DNA of 64,000 nucleotides from Shewanella sp. OPT22 (GCF_004168585.1 NZ_PGVH01000047.1:99568-163567); one strand, 5' to 3'. Shown: positions 34,456 through 44,984, counted from the first letter of the stretch. Notes: generated by a model from the sequence alone, not told the origin. Made by a program: numbers and translations.

Positions 34456-36246
34456 ATGAAACACATTAGAAACTTTTCGATTATTGCCCATATTGATCAT
34501 GGGAAATCAACATTATCAGACCGTCTTATTCAGTATTGTGATGGTTTAAGTGACCGTGAAATGGCGGCTCAAGTACTTGACACAATGGATATCGAACGCG
34601 AACGCGGTATTACCATTAAAGCTCAAAGTGTAACCTTAAACTATAAAGCTCATGACGGTGAAACTTACCAACTGAACTTTATTGATACTCCAGGACACGT
34701 AGACTTTTCATATGAAGTTTCACGTTCTCTTGCTGCGTGTGAAGGAGCATTATTGGTTGTTGATGCTGGGCAAGGTGTTGAAGCACAGACACTTGCTAAC
34801 TGTTACACCGCATTGGAAATGGAATTAGACGTTGTTCCTATTCTAAACAAAATTGACTTACCACAAGCTGAGCCTGAGCGCGTAGCAGAAGAGATTGAAG
34901 ACATTGTTGGTATTGAAGCAATGGACGCTGTTCGTTGTAGCGCTAAAACAGGTATTGGCATTGAAGATGTTTTAGAAAAAATCGTCTCATCCGTTCCACC
35001 ACCAGAAGGCAACCCTGAAGGACCACTTCAAGCGTCTATTATTGATTCTTGGTTCGACAGCTATTTAGGCGTTGTCTCTTTAGTTCGTATTAAAAACGGC
35101 GTACTAAAGAAAGGTGATAAGTTTAAAGTTATGTCTACGGGACAAACTCATACTGCTGATAGAGTCGGTATCTTTACGCCTAAACAAACAGATAAGCCAG
35201 AACTAAAAACAGGCGAAGTTGGTTTTGTTATTGCTGGTTTGAAAGAAATTCACGGTGCTCCAGTTGGTGATACACTTACACACGCCAAAAATGGTGCAGA
35301 AGAAGCCTTGCCAGGGTTTAAGAAAGTCACTCCTCAGGTGTATGCAGGTGTTTTCCCAATTTCAACTGACGAATTCGAAAGCTTCCGTGATGCCTTGAAC
35401 AAGTTAAGTTTGAATGATGCATCGTTGGTGTTTGAACCAGAAAACTCATCGGCATTAGGTTTTGGTTTCCGTATTGGTTATTTGGGTCTTCTGCACATGG
35501 AGATCATTCAAGAGCGTTTAGAACGTGAATATAATCTTGATTTGATCACGACGGCACCAACCGTAGTATATGAAGTTGAGCAAAACAACGGTGAGGTGGT
35601 TTATGTTGATAACCCATCAGATTTACCACCAGTAAACAACATTGCTGAAATCCGCGAGCCAATTGTTGAAGCCAATATTTTGGTACCAAAAGATTACTTA
35701 GGTAACGTCATTACGCTTTGTATCGAAAAGCGTGGCGTACAGAAGAATATGGTTTACCACGGTAACCAAGTTGCGATCACTTATGATATTCCAATGGCTG
35801 AAGTGGTTATGGATTTCTTTGATCGATTGAAGTCAACCAGCCGCGGTTACGCATCACTTGAGTACAACTTCGTACGTTTTGAACCAGCAGATATGGTGCG
35901 CTTAGACGTATTAATCAATGGTGATCGTGTTGATGCGCTTGCAATGATTATTCACCGTTCGTTGATTCGTCATAAAGGTATTGCTCTTGTTGACAAGATG
36001 AAAGAGCTTATTCCAAGACAAATGTTCGATATTGCGATTCAAGCAGCAGTGGGAAGCCAAATCATTGCTCGTTCTAACGTGAAAGCAATGCGTAAAGACG
36101 TAACAGCGAAATGTTATGGCGGTGACGTATCGCGTAAGAAGAAACTGCTTCAAAAGCAGAAAGAAGGTAAAAAGCGAATGAAACAGGTTGGTAATGTTGA
36201 AGTTCCGCAAGAAGCTTTCTTAGCGGTACTAAAATTGAATGACTAG
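34456..36246 (+). CDS. lepA: elongation factor 4 (LepA)
   Basis: 596 aa, the normal length. GTPase domain with P-loop AHIDHGKST (residues 12-20), switch region ERERGITI, G3 DTPGHVDF, G4 NKID and G5 CSAKTG. EF-G-like domains II, III and V follow, and the LepA-specific C-terminal domain ([20 protein letters not shown] ... [19 protein letters not shown]) is present. It is a ribosome-associated GTPase acting in translation initiation and elongation quality. Precedes lepB as in most gammaproteobacteria but is separated from it by a terminator. Confidence 0.98.
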   Translation: MKHIRNFSIIAHIDHGKSTLSDRLIQYCDGLSDREMAAQVLDTMDIERERGITIKAQSVTLNYKAHDGETYQLNFIDTPGHVDFSYEVSRSLAACEGALLVVDAGQGVEAQTLANCYTALEMELDVVPILNKIDLPQAEPERVAEEIEDIVGIEAMDAVRCSAKTGIGIEDVLEKIVSSVPPPEGNPEGPLQASIIDSWFDSYLGVVSLVRIKNGVLKKGDKFKVMSTGQTHTADRVGIFTPKQTDKPELKTGEVGFVIAGLKEIHGAPVGDTLTHAKNGAEEALPGFKKVTPQVYAGVFPISTDEFESFRDALNKLSLNDASLVFEPENSSALGFGFRIGYLGLLHMEIIQERLEREYNLDLITTAPTVVYEVEQNNGEVVYVDNPSDLPPVNNIAEIREPIVEANILVPKDYLGNVITLCIEKRGVQKNMVYHGNQVAITYDIPMAEVVMDFFDRLKSTSRGYASLEYNFVRFEPADMVRLDVLINGDRVDALAMIIHRSLIRHKGIALVDKMKELIPRQMFDIAIQAAVGSQIIARSNVKAMRKDVTAKCYGGDVSRKKKLLQKQKEGKKRMKQVGNVEVPQEAFLAVLKLND

Positions 36247-36273
36247 TAATTAAGTTATTCTTTGAAGTACTAA

Positions 36274-36308
36274 AAGCGCCGCAATAGCGGCGCTTTAGCG
36301 TTTTTTTT
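36274..36308 (+). terminator. intrinsic terminator after lepA
   Basis: AAGCGCCGC-AATA-GCGGCGCTT followed within 5 nt by an eight-base T-run. It implies a separate promoter for lepB in 36309-36496. Confidence 0.9.
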
Positions 36309-36496
36309 GAAACAACTATTTTTGGCTTTGGCAGCACTTTAAGTAATTGTTTCAAAATAAAAGCACCTTAAGTGTTTGATTTTGGTTTCCTTGAACATTG
36401 ATTTACACTTAAACCCATACCGTTATGGAACTACTGCTTTTATAAGTAATCCATAAACTAACGAATTGAAACAAAAAGCCAGGAGTAAAAATTACG

Positions 36497-37411
36497 ATGG
36501 CACAATATTTTTCATTGATTTTAGTTATTGTCACTTTGGTTTCAGGCATTATCTGGGCCATTGATGCATTTGCGTTTGCCCCTAAACGTAAAGCTGCGCT
36601 TGCAGCAGCTGAAAAAACAAAGAGTTTAACTGAAGAAGCAAAAGAGAAGATTCTTCAGGAATCATCGATTGTTGAAACTGCGCATTCCATTTTTCCAGTG
36701 ATCGCGTTTGTATTGATTCTGCGCTCTTTCATTTATGAGCCTTTTCAAATTCCATCGGGTTCGATGATGCCGACATTGCTTGTTGGTGATTTTATACTGG
36801 TGGAAAAGTATGCATACGGGTTAAAAGATCCTGTATGGAGAAAGCAACTGGTCGAAACGGGTAAACCAAAACGTGGTGATGTTGTTGTATTTAAATATCC
36901 AATCGATCCAACGGTTGATTACATCAAACGTGTAGTCGGTTTACCGGGCGATAAAATCATCTATCGCAATAAGCAGCTTTATATTCAAAAAGCATGTGTA
37001 GAAGGCGTGAAAGAATGTCCTGGCCCAGAGTTGATTCATCGCAAAGAGATCAATCGAGGTGAGTTTTCACAAAATGGTTATCCGATGTTGCGATACAACG
37101 AGCAACTGGGTGATGTCAATCATGATATTTTGATCAACCCAGCAATTTTAGATCGAGTAAGTGCTTACTATAAGCAAGGTGGCACAAAGCCTTATGAGTT
37201 CGAAGTACCGAAGGGCAAATATTTCATGATGGGCGATAATCGAGATAACAGTCTTGATAGTCGTTTTTGGGGATTTGTACCTGAAGCTAATTTGGTCGGG
37301 AAGGCCGTTGCAATATGGATTAGCTTCGAATTTGACCGCACGGATGCCGACTTTTTACCTAAGTGGGTACCAACAGGTGTTCGCTTTAATCGTGTAGGCG
37401 GAATTCATTAA
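36497..37411 (+). CDS. lepB: signal peptidase I
   Basis: 304 aa. Two N-terminal TM helices (residues ~5-27 and ~63-80), then the periplasmic Ser/Lys-dyad peptidase: S89 in PSGSMMPT (box B), K144 in [12 protein letters not shown] (box D), and box [18 protein letters not shown]. It removes signal peptides from Sec- and Tat-exported preproteins at the inner membrane. GCCAGGAG lies before the ATG. First gene of the lepB-rnc-era-recO-pdxJ-acpS run; 1 bp before rnc. Confidence 0.97.
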   Translation: MAQYFSLILVIVTLVSGIIWAIDAFAFAPKRKAALAAAEKTKSLTEEAKEKILQESSIVETAHSIFPVIAFVLILRSFIYEPFQIPSGSMMPTLLVGDFILVEKYAYGLKDPVWRKQLVETGKPKRGDVVVFKYPIDPTVDYIKRVVGLPGDKIIYRNKQLYIQKACVEGVKECPGPELIHRKEINRGEFSQNGYPMLRYNEQLGDVNHDILINPAILDRVSAYYKQGGTKPYEFEVPKGKYFMMGDNRDNSLDSRFWGFVPEANLVGKAVAIWISFEFDRTDADFLPKWVPTGVRFNRVGGIH

Positions 37412-37412
37412 T

Positions 37413-38093
37413 ATGAAAGCTTGGGATAACAAAGACCGTTTATTGAGAACTATCGGTTATCAATTTAAAAACCAAGACTTATTGATTCAAGCGTTGACGC
37501 ATCGAAGTGCAGCGCACAAGCATAACGAGAGACTTGAATTCCTTGGGGATTCAATTCTTTCAATTGTAATTTCAGATGCTTTGTATCATCAATTTCCTAA
37601 GTCAACCGAGGGTGACTTAAGCCGTATGCGTGCTTCATTAGTACGTGGTGATACTTTAGCGGTGATTGCACAAGAGTTTTCTTTAGGTGATTACTTAAAG
37701 CTTGGACCGGGTGAGCTTAAGAGTGGTGGTTTCCGTCGTGAATCGATTCTTGCTGATGCAGTAGAAGCAATTATTGGCGCCATTTATTTGGATTCAGAGC
37801 TTGAAACTTGCCGTGGGTTAGTACTTGCATGGTATGAATCGCGTTTAAAAGAAATACAACCAGGTGTTAGTCATAAAGATCCAAAAACATTGCTCCAAGA
37901 GCATTTACAAGGTTTGAAGCGCCCATTACCTGAATACAAGGTAACTGATATTAAAGGCGAAGCACATAATCAAACCTTTACCGTTGAATGCACCATCGAC
38001 AATGTGCATGAATCTAAAGTTGGCGTGGGTGGTTCACGTCGTAAAGCTGAGCAGAATGCTGCTGCTCAGATGTTGGAGCAATTAAAGAAATGA
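37413..38093 (+). CDS. rnc: ribonuclease III
   Basis: 226 aa. The endonuclease domain has the signature [12 protein letters not shown] with the metal-binding Glu/Asp, and the second acidic cluster [19 protein letters not shown]-terminal double-stranded RNA binding domain follows ([20 protein letters not shown] ... [19 protein letters not shown]). It processes rRNA precursors and dsRNA, and often autoregulates its own operon. The stop overlaps the era start by 4 bases (ATGA). Confidence 0.97.
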   Translation: MKAWDNKDRLLRTIGYQFKNQDLLIQALTHRSAAHKHNERLEFLGDSILSIVISDALYHQFPKSTEGDLSRMRASLVRGDTLAVIAQEFSLGDYLKLGPGELKSGGFRRESILADAVEAIIGAIYLDSELETCRGLVLAWYESRLKEIQPGVSHKDPKTLLQEHLQGLKRPLPEYKVTDIKGEAHNQTFTVECTIDNVHESKVGVGGSRRKAEQNAAAQMLEQLKK

Positions 38094-39103
38094 GTCGTAG
38101 TTCAAACTCAAACGAGCCTAAAAACAATCAAGTTGAGCCATCATTAGATGAGTTACTTTCCCGTATTACTAATACTTCACCAGTAACTCAGCAATATGAT
38201 GCAACCTATTGTGGAATGGTCGCAATTGTTGGCCGCCCAAATGTGGGTAAATCAACTCTGCTAAACCGTATTTTAGGTCAGAAAGTGAGTATTACTTCAC
38301 GTAAACCACAAACGACTCGCCATCGTATTATGGGTATTCATACTGATGGCCCGAAACAGACCGTTTTTGTAGATACGCCAGGCCTTCATATTGAAGAAAA
38401 ACGTGCGATTAACCGTTTAATGAATCGTGCAGCGTCGAGCTCTTTAGCTGATGTGTGTATGGTGGTGTTTGTTGTAGATGGTATGGAATGGACTGCTGAT
38501 GACGACATGGTCCTCAAAAAACTGAAGCAAAACGCAAAACATAATGATGCAAAGCTAGTGTTGGCAATCAATAAAGTTGATTACATCAAAGAAAAAGGTG
38601 AGTTATTTCCTTATTTGGAAAAAATTGCTGAGAAAGCTGATTTTGATGAAATTTTACCTATTTCAGCGAAGCAGGGAACGAATGTTGAGAGAATCATTGA
38701 ACTTGCTAGTGAGTCCTTGCCTGAGAGTCCGCATTTCTTCCCTGAAGATTATGTGACTGATCGCTCTCAACGTTTTATGGCATCAGAAATCGTACGTGAA
38801 AAACTTATGCGATTTTTAGGTGACGAATTGCCTTACGATGTTACCGTTGAAATCGAGCAATTTAAATTGATGGAAAACGGGGTTTACCATATCAATGCAT
38901 TGATCTTAGTCGAGCGCCAAGGTCAAAAACGTATGGTTATTGGTAAAAACGGTGAACGTATTCGTACTATTTCAACGGAAGCTCGCCAAGATATGGAGCG
39001 TTTATTTGATAATAAAGTGTTCCTAGAAACATGGGTGAAAGTGAAGTCGGGCTGGGCTGATGATGAAAGAGCTCTACGCAGTTTAGGATACGGTGAAGAC
39101 TAA
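38090..39103 (+). CDS. era: GTPase Era
   Basis: 337 aa. P-loop GRPNVGKST at residues 48-56, G3 DTPG, G4 NKVD, then a C-terminal KH domain ([20 protein letters not shown]) that binds the 3' end of 16S rRNA during 30S assembly. The N-terminus is ~37 residues longer than in E. coli, a hydrophilic Ser/Asn/Glu-rich extension; the ATG is fixed by overlap with rnc. Otherwise complete. Confidence 0.97.
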   Translation: MSRSSNSNEPKNNQVEPSLDELLSRITNTSPVTQQYDATYCGMVAIVGRPNVGKSTLLNRILGQKVSITSRKPQTTRHRIMGIHTDGPKQTVFVDTPGLHIEEKRAINRLMNRAASSSLADVCMVVFVVDGMEWTADDDMVLKKLKQNAKHNDAKLVLAINKVDYIKEKGELFPYLEKIAEKADFDEILPISAKQGTNVERIIELASESLPESPHFFPEDYVTDRSQRFMASEIVREKLMRFLGDELPYDVTVEIEQFKLMENGVYHINALILVERQGQKRMVIGKNGERIRTISTEARQDMERLFDNKVFLETWVKVKSGWADDERALRSLGYGED

Positions 39104-39162
39104 GATGAATTCCGCTCCAGCAACCGTTGGAGTGGCTTTATGAACAGGAAAATACCAAGCCT

Positions 39163-39852
39163 ATGGAACGTGGCTACATATTGCATCATCGACCATTTAA
39201 AGAATCCAGTTTATTAGTTAACCTGCTCGTAGATGGTATTGGTCGAGTTGATGCAATCGCTCGAGTTGGATCGGGTAAACGTTCGCTCAAATCTATTTTA
39301 CAACCTTTTCAGCCGTTAATATTTAACTTTACGGGCAAAAGTGACCTAAAAAACCTCATTCAAGTTGAAGCCGCCTCACCAGCTATTCCAATAGTCGGTG
39401 AACAGCTTTATGCCTCAATGTATCTCAACGAATTACTCGTAAGAACGTTATCAAATCAACATCAAGCTGAAGAATTGTTTCACATCTACAATCGAGTGTT
39501 GCTTGATATCGCAGCGGGTTTTAAACAAAGCCAGCTAAGATGGTTTGAATATCAATTGTTATTGCAACTTGGTGCAATGCCAAGTTTGTTGTTTGATGCC
39601 CAAGGTGAAGACATTTGTGACGATGGTTTGTATCGCTATGTTCCAGAGCAAGGCTTTATTTTTGTTGGGTCAAGAACCAACAATGTTATAAGTGGCATTG
39701 CATTAAATCAGCTGCGTGAAAACCAAATTACAGAAGAACAGTTTCTCGAATTAAAAGTGTTAATGAGAAACCTGCTTGCGCCATTCTTAGGCAATAAACC
39801 ATTGATGAGCCGTCAGCTTTTCATTCAATATCAAAAAATAAAGCAAAATTGA
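39163..39852 (+). CDS. recO: DNA repair protein RecO
   Basis: 229 aa from ATG 39163. This start gives MERGYILHHRPFKESSLLVN, which aligns with the E. coli RecO N-terminus; a TTG twelve codons upstream (39127) is possible. OB-fold N-terminal domain (GRVDAIARVGSGKRSLKSIL) and helical C-terminal domain (YASMYLNELLVRTL, then ISGIALNQLRENQITEEQFL). It loads RecA with RecF and RecR on SSB-coated gaps. Follows era as usual in this cluster. Confidence 0.93.
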   Translation: MERGYILHHRPFKESSLLVNLLVDGIGRVDAIARVGSGKRSLKSILQPFQPLIFNFTGKSDLKNLIQVEAASPAIPIVGEQLYASMYLNELLVRTLSNQHQAEELFHIYNRVLLDIAAGFKQSQLRWFEYQLLLQLGAMPSLLFDAQGEDICDDGLYRYVPEQGFIFVGSRTNNVISGIALNQLRENQITEEQFLELKVLMRNLLAPFLGNKPLMSRQLFIQYQKIKQN

Positions 39853-39924
39853 GATTAATTGATAACAGGTTGGGCAATCTATACAATGTGCGCAAATTCT
39901 ATATCTATAAATCAAGGAGTTCCT

Positions 39925-40662
39925 ATGAGCGGTATTTTATTAGGCGTTAACATCGATCATATTGCAACATTGCGACAGGCTCGTGGAACGAACTACCCTG
40001 ATCCAGTTCATGCTGCTGCAGTAGCGGAGCACGCTGGTGCTGAAGGTATTACCATTCATTTACGTGAGGATCGCCGTCATATCATTGACCGTGATGTTTA
40101 TGTGTTGGCTAAAACGCTAAAAACACGAATGAATCTAGAAATTGCAGTCACTGAAGAAATGTTGGATATTGCCTGTGAAGTCAAACCTACTTATGTGTGC
40201 TTAGTGCCTGAAAAGCGTGAAGAGTTAACCACTGAAGGCGGTTTGGATGTCGCTGGGCAGTTGGATAAAATCACTCAAGCCAACACCAAGTTAGCAAAAG
40301 AAGGTATTAAAGTTTCACTTTTTATTGATGCAGATAAAGCTCAAATCGATGCTGCAGTTACTTCTGGTGCACCTTATATTGAAATTCATACTGGTTGCTA
40401 TGCTGATGCCAAAACAGATGCTGAGCAACAAGCCGAGTTAGAGCGTATTGCTAAAATGGCAAAGTATGCTCATTCGAAAGGCTTAGTGGTTAATGCTGGC
40501 CATGGTTTGCATTATCATAATGTAAAACCAATCGCTGCGATCCCTGAATTATACGAGCTTAATATCGGTCATGCGATTGTTGCTAGAGCAGCGATTGACG
40601 GTCTAGAAACTGCGGTTCGTGATATGAAGCAATTAATGATTGAAGGACGTAGAGGCGAGTAA
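39925..40662 (+). CDS. pdxJ: pyridoxine 5'-phosphate synthase
   Basis: 245 aa from ATG 39925, chosen because AAGGAG precedes it by 5 nt and the N-terminus [20 protein letters not shown] is canonical. It condenses 1-deoxyxylulose 5-phosphate with 3-amino-2-oxopropyl phosphate in the DXP-dependent vitamin B6 pathway. Conserved segments: [41 protein letters not shown] and [14 protein letters not shown] of the TIM barrel. Overlaps acpS by one base. Confidence 0.97.
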   Translation: MSGILLGVNIDHIATLRQARGTNYPDPVHAAAVAEHAGAEGITIHLREDRRHIIDRDVYVLAKTLKTRMNLEIAVTEEMLDIACEVKPTYVCLVPEKREELTTEGGLDVAGQLDKITQANTKLAKEGIKVSLFIDADKAQIDAAVTSGAPYIEIHTGCYADAKTDAEQQAELERIAKMAKYAHSKGLVVNAGHGLHYHNVKPIAAIPELYELNIGHAIVARAAIDGLETAVRDMKQLMIEGRRGE

Positions 40663-41039
40663 TGGCGATTAAAGGCTTAGGTACTGACATCGTCGAAATT
40701 GAACGCATCAAAAAGCACATTGCCCGTGTGGGCGATCGTTTAGCAAAGCGTGTGCTGACTGAAAACGAAATGAAAATATACTTAAGTCACTCTCACCCCG
40801 AACGTTTCCTTGCAAAACGTTTTGCAGCAAAAGAAGCCGCAGCCAAAGCGTTAGGTACAGGAATTGGGAGAGGTGTATCTTTTCAGCACATTCATATCAG
40901 TAACAATGAGAATGGGGCTCCGCTTGTTTGTTTTACTGATGGAGCATTAGAACGTTCGCATAGCTTAGGTGCAGCTTCTGCTCACATTACGATTGCTGAC
41001 GAAAAGCATTACGCCACGGCCACCGTTTTGATTGAATAA
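40662..41039 (+). CDS. acpS: holo-[acyl-carrier-protein] synthase
   Basis: 125 aa. It transfers 4'-phosphopantetheine from CoA to acyl carrier protein. Signature GTDIVEIERI with the Mg-binding Asp, and FLAKRFAAKEAAAKALGTGI with the catalytic Glu. Its start overlaps the pdxJ stop (TAATG). Last gene of the lepB operon, ending before a bidirectional hairpin. Confidence 0.97.
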   Translation: MAIKGLGTDIVEIERIKKHIARVGDRLAKRVLTENEMKIYLSHSHPERFLAKRFAAKEAAAKALGTGIGRGVSFQHIHISNNENGAPLVCFTDGALERSHSLGAASAHITIADEKHYATATVLIE

Positions 41040-41050
41040 AAGTATGTTTC

Positions 41051-41088
41051 AATGACAGTCGTTGAGGCAACGCTCAACAACTGTCATT
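41051..41088. terminator. bidirectional hairpin between acpS and the transporter gene
   Basis: AATGACAGTCGTTGAG pairs imperfectly with CTCAACAACTGTCATT. Confidence 0.7.
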
Positions 41089-41095
41089 GTGTGTT

Positions 41096-42277
41096 TTAGG
41101 CAAACTTTTGTTGTAATTTAGGAATACTCATTAAACCAAATACTACAAGACCACTTACAATTCCAAAAGTAATTAATTTCACTTCAGTATCAACTAACAA
41201 GTTCGCAAAAAATCCTGAAAAGTACGAAGCAATGAGAAAAACTGCAAAACTTGTGCTGAGTACTCGTTTGTCGGATTTCGTTGCGATTATAGACAAGAAT
41301 ACAGCTGAGCAGATCACCTCTGCAATGGAGTGAAGCGCCATCATTACAATGATGGTCTTTGATACTTGCCAGTCGTTGGTAATACTGTAATCAATCAAAA
41401 ACCAGCCGAGAGAAAACATCAGCAAACCCATTGATAAAATCGTCATAGACTTTATTTTATAACACCAAAAAACGATGAGTAATATTATTGAAGAAGCTAA
41501 TACTGTTAATGAGTTAACAATACCATTGAGCGTCATATCGATATTATCCTTTTCAGAAATAATGACATCGGCCGCCTCCCATAAGCTCCAAAACAATAGA
41601 GAAAGTGCAGCAACACCAAATGTAAGTAGAACTCCCTTATAAATTCCCTGTTCACTGGAATTGGTTTTTCGATTAGCGATGAATGCTTCGTCACTCATTT
41701 TTTTGCGAAGTAAGGTGATGATCAAACAACACAGTGCTGAACAACAGGCTGCTAAAATGAAGCTATTGGAATATATATTATCGGTAATTAACAAACCAGC
41801 TAACATAGCACCTATTGCAGCGCTAAGGTTAATGACGAGATACTGTGCAATAAAAATACTCTTTAACTTATTAGGAAACTTTTGTAATTGGAGCGTGATT
41901 AAAGAAAGTATATTTGGGCGCATTAAGCCAGTACCCAGAGCAATCAAAATAGAAATGCCTTGAATCATATCGCTATCAACATAACCAATGGATATAAAGC
42001 CGATAGCGGTAAAAACTCCACCTAACAGCGTGGCATAAAAACTACCAGTAATGAGATCGGCCAGCAATCCACCGATTAAAATGCCTATGTAAACAAACAT
42101 GGTAAACTCAGCATATAAAGCGAAGGTTTTTTCTTGCTCCCAAACTTCACCATTTGTACCTTGATAAACAAGAAATAAAACAAACATAGATCGGAAAGCA
42201 TAATAGGCGATTCTTTCCAGTCCATTGGCGATCAATAAACCCAAAATAGAAGATTTAGGGAAACTCCCAGAATTCAT
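41096..42277 (-). CDS. MFS/POT-like transporter
   Basis: 393 aa with about twelve TM helices. The N-terminus NGLERIAYYAFRSMFVLFLV strongly recalls the E-R-x-x-YY motif of proton-dependent oligopeptide transporters (POT/PTR2), and IGGLLADLITG is the MFS A-motif loop. It is ~90 residues shorter than E. coli DtpA-type POTs and lacks an obvious PTR2 signature, so substrate and exact subfamily are open. Inner membrane. A single gene between acpS and a short conserved unknown gene on the opposite strand. Confidence 0.75.
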   Translation of the reverse strand: MNSGSFPKSSILGLLIANGLERIAYYAFRSMFVLFLVYQGTNGEVWEQEKTFALYAEFTMFVYIGILIGGLLADLITGSFYATLLGGVFTAIGFISIGYVDSDMIQGISILIALGTGLMRPNILSLITLQLQKFPNKLKSIFIAQYLVINLSAAIGAMLAGLLITDNIYSNSFILAACCSALCCLIITLLRKKMSDEAFIANRKTNSSEQGIYKGVLLTFGVAALSLLFWSLWEAADVIISEKDNIDMTLNGIVNSLTVLASSIILLIVFWCYKIKSMTILSMGLLMFSLGWFLIDYSITNDWQVSKTIIVMMALHSIAEVICSAVFLSIIATKSDKRVLSTSFAVFLIASYFSGFFANLLVDTEVKLITFGIVSGLVVFGLMSIPKLQQKFA

Positions 42278-42428
42278 AAAAACGGTTCCTTGTAATATTT
42301 TTTCTTTTCAGCACGATGTTAACATAAAAGTTACAAGTGCCTTTTATTGTTATAGATTAACGGTTATCGCTTTTATTTTTTTTGATTGGGAGATAAAGTA
42401 CGCTCAAATTTCTTCGCAAACGATAAAT

Positions 42429-42677
42429 ATGAATTTTAGTGATGAAGTCATCAGTAACTTAGATGATTTAAAGAACTTTCTTCTTCTGATTGAAACAGGC
42501 GCATTGGGTTTAAATGGCGTTGAAGGCGTCGGAATGGCAACCAATAATGCTGATGGGCGTCGTTTTATTGCAGTATTTGGATTACAGCATCAACTACTTT
42601 ACGGTCGCTGGGTATCTGAAGACGTATTCCAAAACGGGCAAGATATGGTGCGAAATGGTGTGAGTAATAAGCACTGA
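42429..42677 (+). CDS. small conserved-looking protein of unknown function
   Basis: 82 aa from ATG 42429; the longer frame runs back into the transporter gene and is non-coding in character. Sequence includes LDDLKNFLLLIETGALGLNG and ADGRRFIAVFGLQHQLLYGR. No signal peptide or membrane segment. No strong ribosome site. Family not recognised. Confidence 0.55.
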   Translation: MNFSDEVISNLDDLKNFLLLIETGALGLNGVEGVGMATNNADGRRFIAVFGLQHQLLYGRWVSEDVFQNGQDMVRNGVSNKH

Positions 42678-42684
42678 TCGAATT

Positions 42685-42710
42685 AAGGGCTAATGATATA
42701 GCCCTTTTTA
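42685..42710. terminator. bidirectional terminator
   Basis: AAGGGCTA ... TAGCCCTT followed by a T-run, between convergent genes. Confidence 0.8.
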
Positions 42711-42905
42711 TTATTCTTCATCTTGAAAAATATCTTCGATTGGCAATTTGAATAATCGTGAAACTTTAAATGCAAGTGGCAAGCTTGGATCGTACTTCTC
42801 TTTCTCAATCGCATTTATTGTCTGCCTAGATACATCCAATTGCTGAGCCAAGTCTGCTTGAGTCCAATCTCTTTCGGCTCTTAATACTTTTAAACGGTTT
42901 TTCAT
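42711..42905 (-). CDS. Xre-family HTH regulator (YozG/Cro-like)
   Basis: 64 aa, almost entirely one helix-turn-helix domain: KNRLKVLRAERDWTQADLAQ, then LDVSRQTINAIEKEKYDPSL. This short Cro/CI-like type is usually paired with a membrane protein, as here: it overlaps the upstream membrane gene by 4 bases (ATGA) and probably regulates the pair. Confidence 0.88.
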   Translation of the reverse strand: MKNRLKVLRAERDWTQADLAQQLDVSRQTINAIEKEKYDPSLPLAFKVSRLFKLPIEDIFQDEE

Positions 42906-43327
42906 GAATAGCGAACTCTCCCACTGATTAGCCCTACTACATAACTCAGAGAGATGGATACGATTAATGTCGACGGAGATAGGTGAGATATGATCTCTGC
43001 TTTTTCTAATATAGAGCCACCAGCATACAAAATGATGGTAATACCGACTGATAAGGCTAAAGCGTCTAATTGAATCTTTCTTTCCATTTCATCTAAATGC
43101 GCCAACAACCTTTTGTAAGCCAGTACCATGGCAATCCCCGTACCTGCATTAATGGCTAATGCGATGATCACGTATGGTAGATGATTAAACCATTTATATT
43201 CAATCATAAAAATGGTGGCGCACAGTGTGATAGCCCACATAAGTCCCCATAGATTCACTCTATTAGCATTTTGTATGTCTCTTTTGGGCAAACCAGCACA
43301 GAAGATGGCGTTGATTACTTTTTTCAT
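42902..43327 (-). CDS. membrane protein paired with the Xre regulator
   Basis: 141 aa from ATG 43327 (MKKVINAIFCAGLPKRD); a start six codons upstream is possible. Four probable TM helices, e.g. LWGLMWAITLCATIFMI, YVIIALAINAGTGIAMVLA and ALALSVGITIILYAGGS. Layout (short cytoplasmic start, four helices, overlap with a 64-aa Xre protein) matches a common two-gene module of unknown function. Confidence 0.7.
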   Translation of the reverse strand: MKKVINAIFCAGLPKRDIQNANRVNLWGLMWAITLCATIFMIEYKWFNHLPYVIIALAINAGTGIAMVLAYKRLLAHLDEMERKIQLDALALSVGITIILYAGGSILEKAEIISHLSPSTLIVSISLSYVVGLISGRVRYS

Positions 43328-43474
43328 AACTAGCTTCCTTGTCATTAAGTTAAGTGTGCTTTACATTGGTTAATGTAGATAGTTATTTACTTATTGTCAA
43401 GTCTGCTTGTCATATGTGAGTGATGAACTAGCAAAGGCCGAATATGGCCTAGCAATTTATAAAGGGTTTTGGGG

Positions 43475-44035
43475 TTAATCGATGTATTTAGTCGTGTTGT
43501 CTTTCTTCTCTAGTATAACTTTCAAGTTATTCAGCCCTTGCTGTAATTCATTACCAATTTGATGTTCGAAGTCGATAGCTAAAAACATCAAATTCATAGG
43601 GTAGTTGAGGTGACCTTTAAAGCCCCAAGTAACTTTTGTTTGGTTGGTACCCATTGCTTGTGTTGTCATATAAGCGGGTTCAGTCGCTTTAAAAGGTTTT
43701 AAGAATCTGAGTTGTAAGTCGATTCTCTTACTGGGTAAAATGGCTACTATTTCTTGCTCCCCAGTTCCAACTTCTGGATTTTGGCTATTCCATTTGGAAA
43801 TAAATCCGACCGTACCATCTGTTCCTTTATACGAGCGTTGGGTATTTGGATCTAACTTTGCCCAAGTACTGTAATTGTCTTGGTTTTTAAGTAATTTAAT
43901 GTATGAAAAAACCTGTGTAATAGGCTGATCAATAATGATGTTTTTCTCAACTTCATATTCGTTATCCAACATCAAAGCAATGAATAAAGGAATGATGATA
44001 ATGATGCCGATTCCAATGAGTAATTTCTTAAGCAT
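43475..44035 (-). CDS. SRPBCC/polyketide-cyclase-like protein with N-terminal membrane anchor
   Basis: 186 aa. N-terminal hydrophobic segment (LLIGIGIIIIIPLFIALML) then a START/Bet v1-like SRPBCC domain: EVEKNIIIDQPITQVFSYIK at the start, WGFKGHLNYPMNLMF and a C-terminal helix (IDFEHQIGNELQQGLNNLKV). These helix-grip folds bind hydrophobic ligands; the ligand is unknown. Its start overlaps the cysteine-rich CWC gene end by 8 bases, so it is co-transcribed with tpx. Confidence 0.8.
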   Translation of the reverse strand: MLKKLLIGIGIIIIIPLFIALMLDNEYEVEKNIIIDQPITQVFSYIKLLKNQDNYSTWAKLDPNTQRSYKGTDGTVGFISKWNSQNPEVGTGEQEIVAILPSKRIDLQLRFLKPFKATEPAYMTTQAMGTNQTKVTWGFKGHLNYPMNLMFLAIDFEHQIGNELQQGLNNLKVILEKKDNTTKYID

Positions 44036-44252
44036 GATAAAAAAGTTCCTTTTTATTTGTTGAAGCCTCAGTGGTCGTTAAACAAGTACGGCATAAACAT
44101 TGATGAACGTTCTTAGCTGCTGCTAGTTTTGCTTTTATCGCTTCTCTTGGTACTTCGACATTCATACACCAGCATTCAGAAGGGTTTGAATTATTTGCGA
44201 TTGCACAGTGGTTTTCTTTATTACAGGTTGAGCAGTATTTCTCGGAAGACAT
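44028..44252 (-). CDS. cysteine-rich CWC family protein
   Basis: 74 aa. Pattern CSTCNKENHCAIANN, then ECWCMNVEVP and QCLCRTCL: at least seven cysteines, ending with the CxCxxC of the Cys_rich_CWC family, a probable small metal-binding protein. It is squeezed between tpx and the SRPBCC gene with overlaps on both sides (one base and eight bases). Confidence 0.85.
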   Translation of the reverse strand: MSSEKYCSTCNKENHCAIANNSNPSECWCMNVEVPREAIKAKLAAAKNVHQCLCRTCLTTTEASTNKKELFYHA

Positions 44253-44863
44253 TAAAAGTCTTCCGAACTAATTTTAGTTAATGCCGCTAATGCAGCTTTA
44301 TAATCTGGTTCTTTACTGGTATCAGAAACAAGTTGTCGGTATTGGAGATCACCTTGCTTATTGATGATTAAAATGGCTCTTGCTAATAGACCTTTATCTT
44401 TCATTAATAAGCCATACTTTGTTCCAAAGTCACGCCATACAGCATCTGATAGAACCATTATTTTGTTTACATCTTGCTGCTGGCAAAAGCGCTTCTGAGC
44501 AAACGGTAAATCAGTACTGATGGATAACATGACAATGTTATCTGAGAAATTTGCAACTTGATCATTAAATTTTTTGGTCTGGATTGCACACACGCCAGTA
44601 TCTAAACTGGGTACTGAGCTGATGAGAATAGTTTGTCCCTTAAAGTCAGAAAGATCAATTGGATTGAATTTACCATCGACGACTCGAAACAAAGGTGCAG
44701 GCTGGTTCAAAGCTGGATACGTGCCTAATAAATTCACTTTGCTTGCACCAAAGCTAACTTGGTGATGATTTTCTGGGCCTGAAGCCGCCGAGCTTGCACC
44801 GCAAAAAAACAAGCTCAATAATAATAGTAAACGTGTGTTAATAACTGCCATTTGCTTTCTCAT
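44252..44863 (-). CDS. tpx: thiol peroxidase Tpx with an N-terminal signal peptide
   Basis: 203 aa. It reduces hydroperoxides with an atypical 2-Cys mechanism. Peroxidatic C92 lies in SVPSLDTGVCAIQTKKFN and resolving C127 in FAQKRFCQQQD, 35 apart as in the family (34 in E. coli). Unlike E. coli Tpx, residues 1-27 form a signal peptide (NTRLLLLLSLFFCGASSAAS), so this copy is predicted to be periplasmic; the extra Cys at 21 could also suggest a lipoprotein but no strict lipobox is present. First gene of tpx - CWC - SRPBCC. Confidence 0.92.
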   Translation of the reverse strand: MRKQMAVINTRLLLLLSLFFCGASSAASGPENHHQVSFGASKVNLLGTYPALNQPAPLFRVVDGKFNPIDLSDFKGQTILISSVPSLDTGVCAIQTKKFNDQVANFSDNIVMLSISTDLPFAQKRFCQQQDVNKIMVLSDAVWRDFGTKYGLLMKDKGLLARAILIINKQGDLQYRQLVSDTSKEPDYKAALAALTKISSEDF

Positions 44864-44984
44864 TAAATTTTATAGTTACTTAATGTTTAAAGTAGGGATT
44901 ACGTTGAAGTTATATATTGGCTCAATATACTCTTATGAAATGAAGATGCAATTTGTGGAATAGAGATATAGGAAGGACTGTAAA

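Noticed and set aside
35911..36355. Minus-strand frames over the lepA 3' end
   Set aside because: Shadows of the well-supported lepA coding sequence.
42225..42428. Upstream extension of the 42429-42677 frame
   Set aside because: Overlaps the divergent transporter gene start and reads as non-coding sequence.
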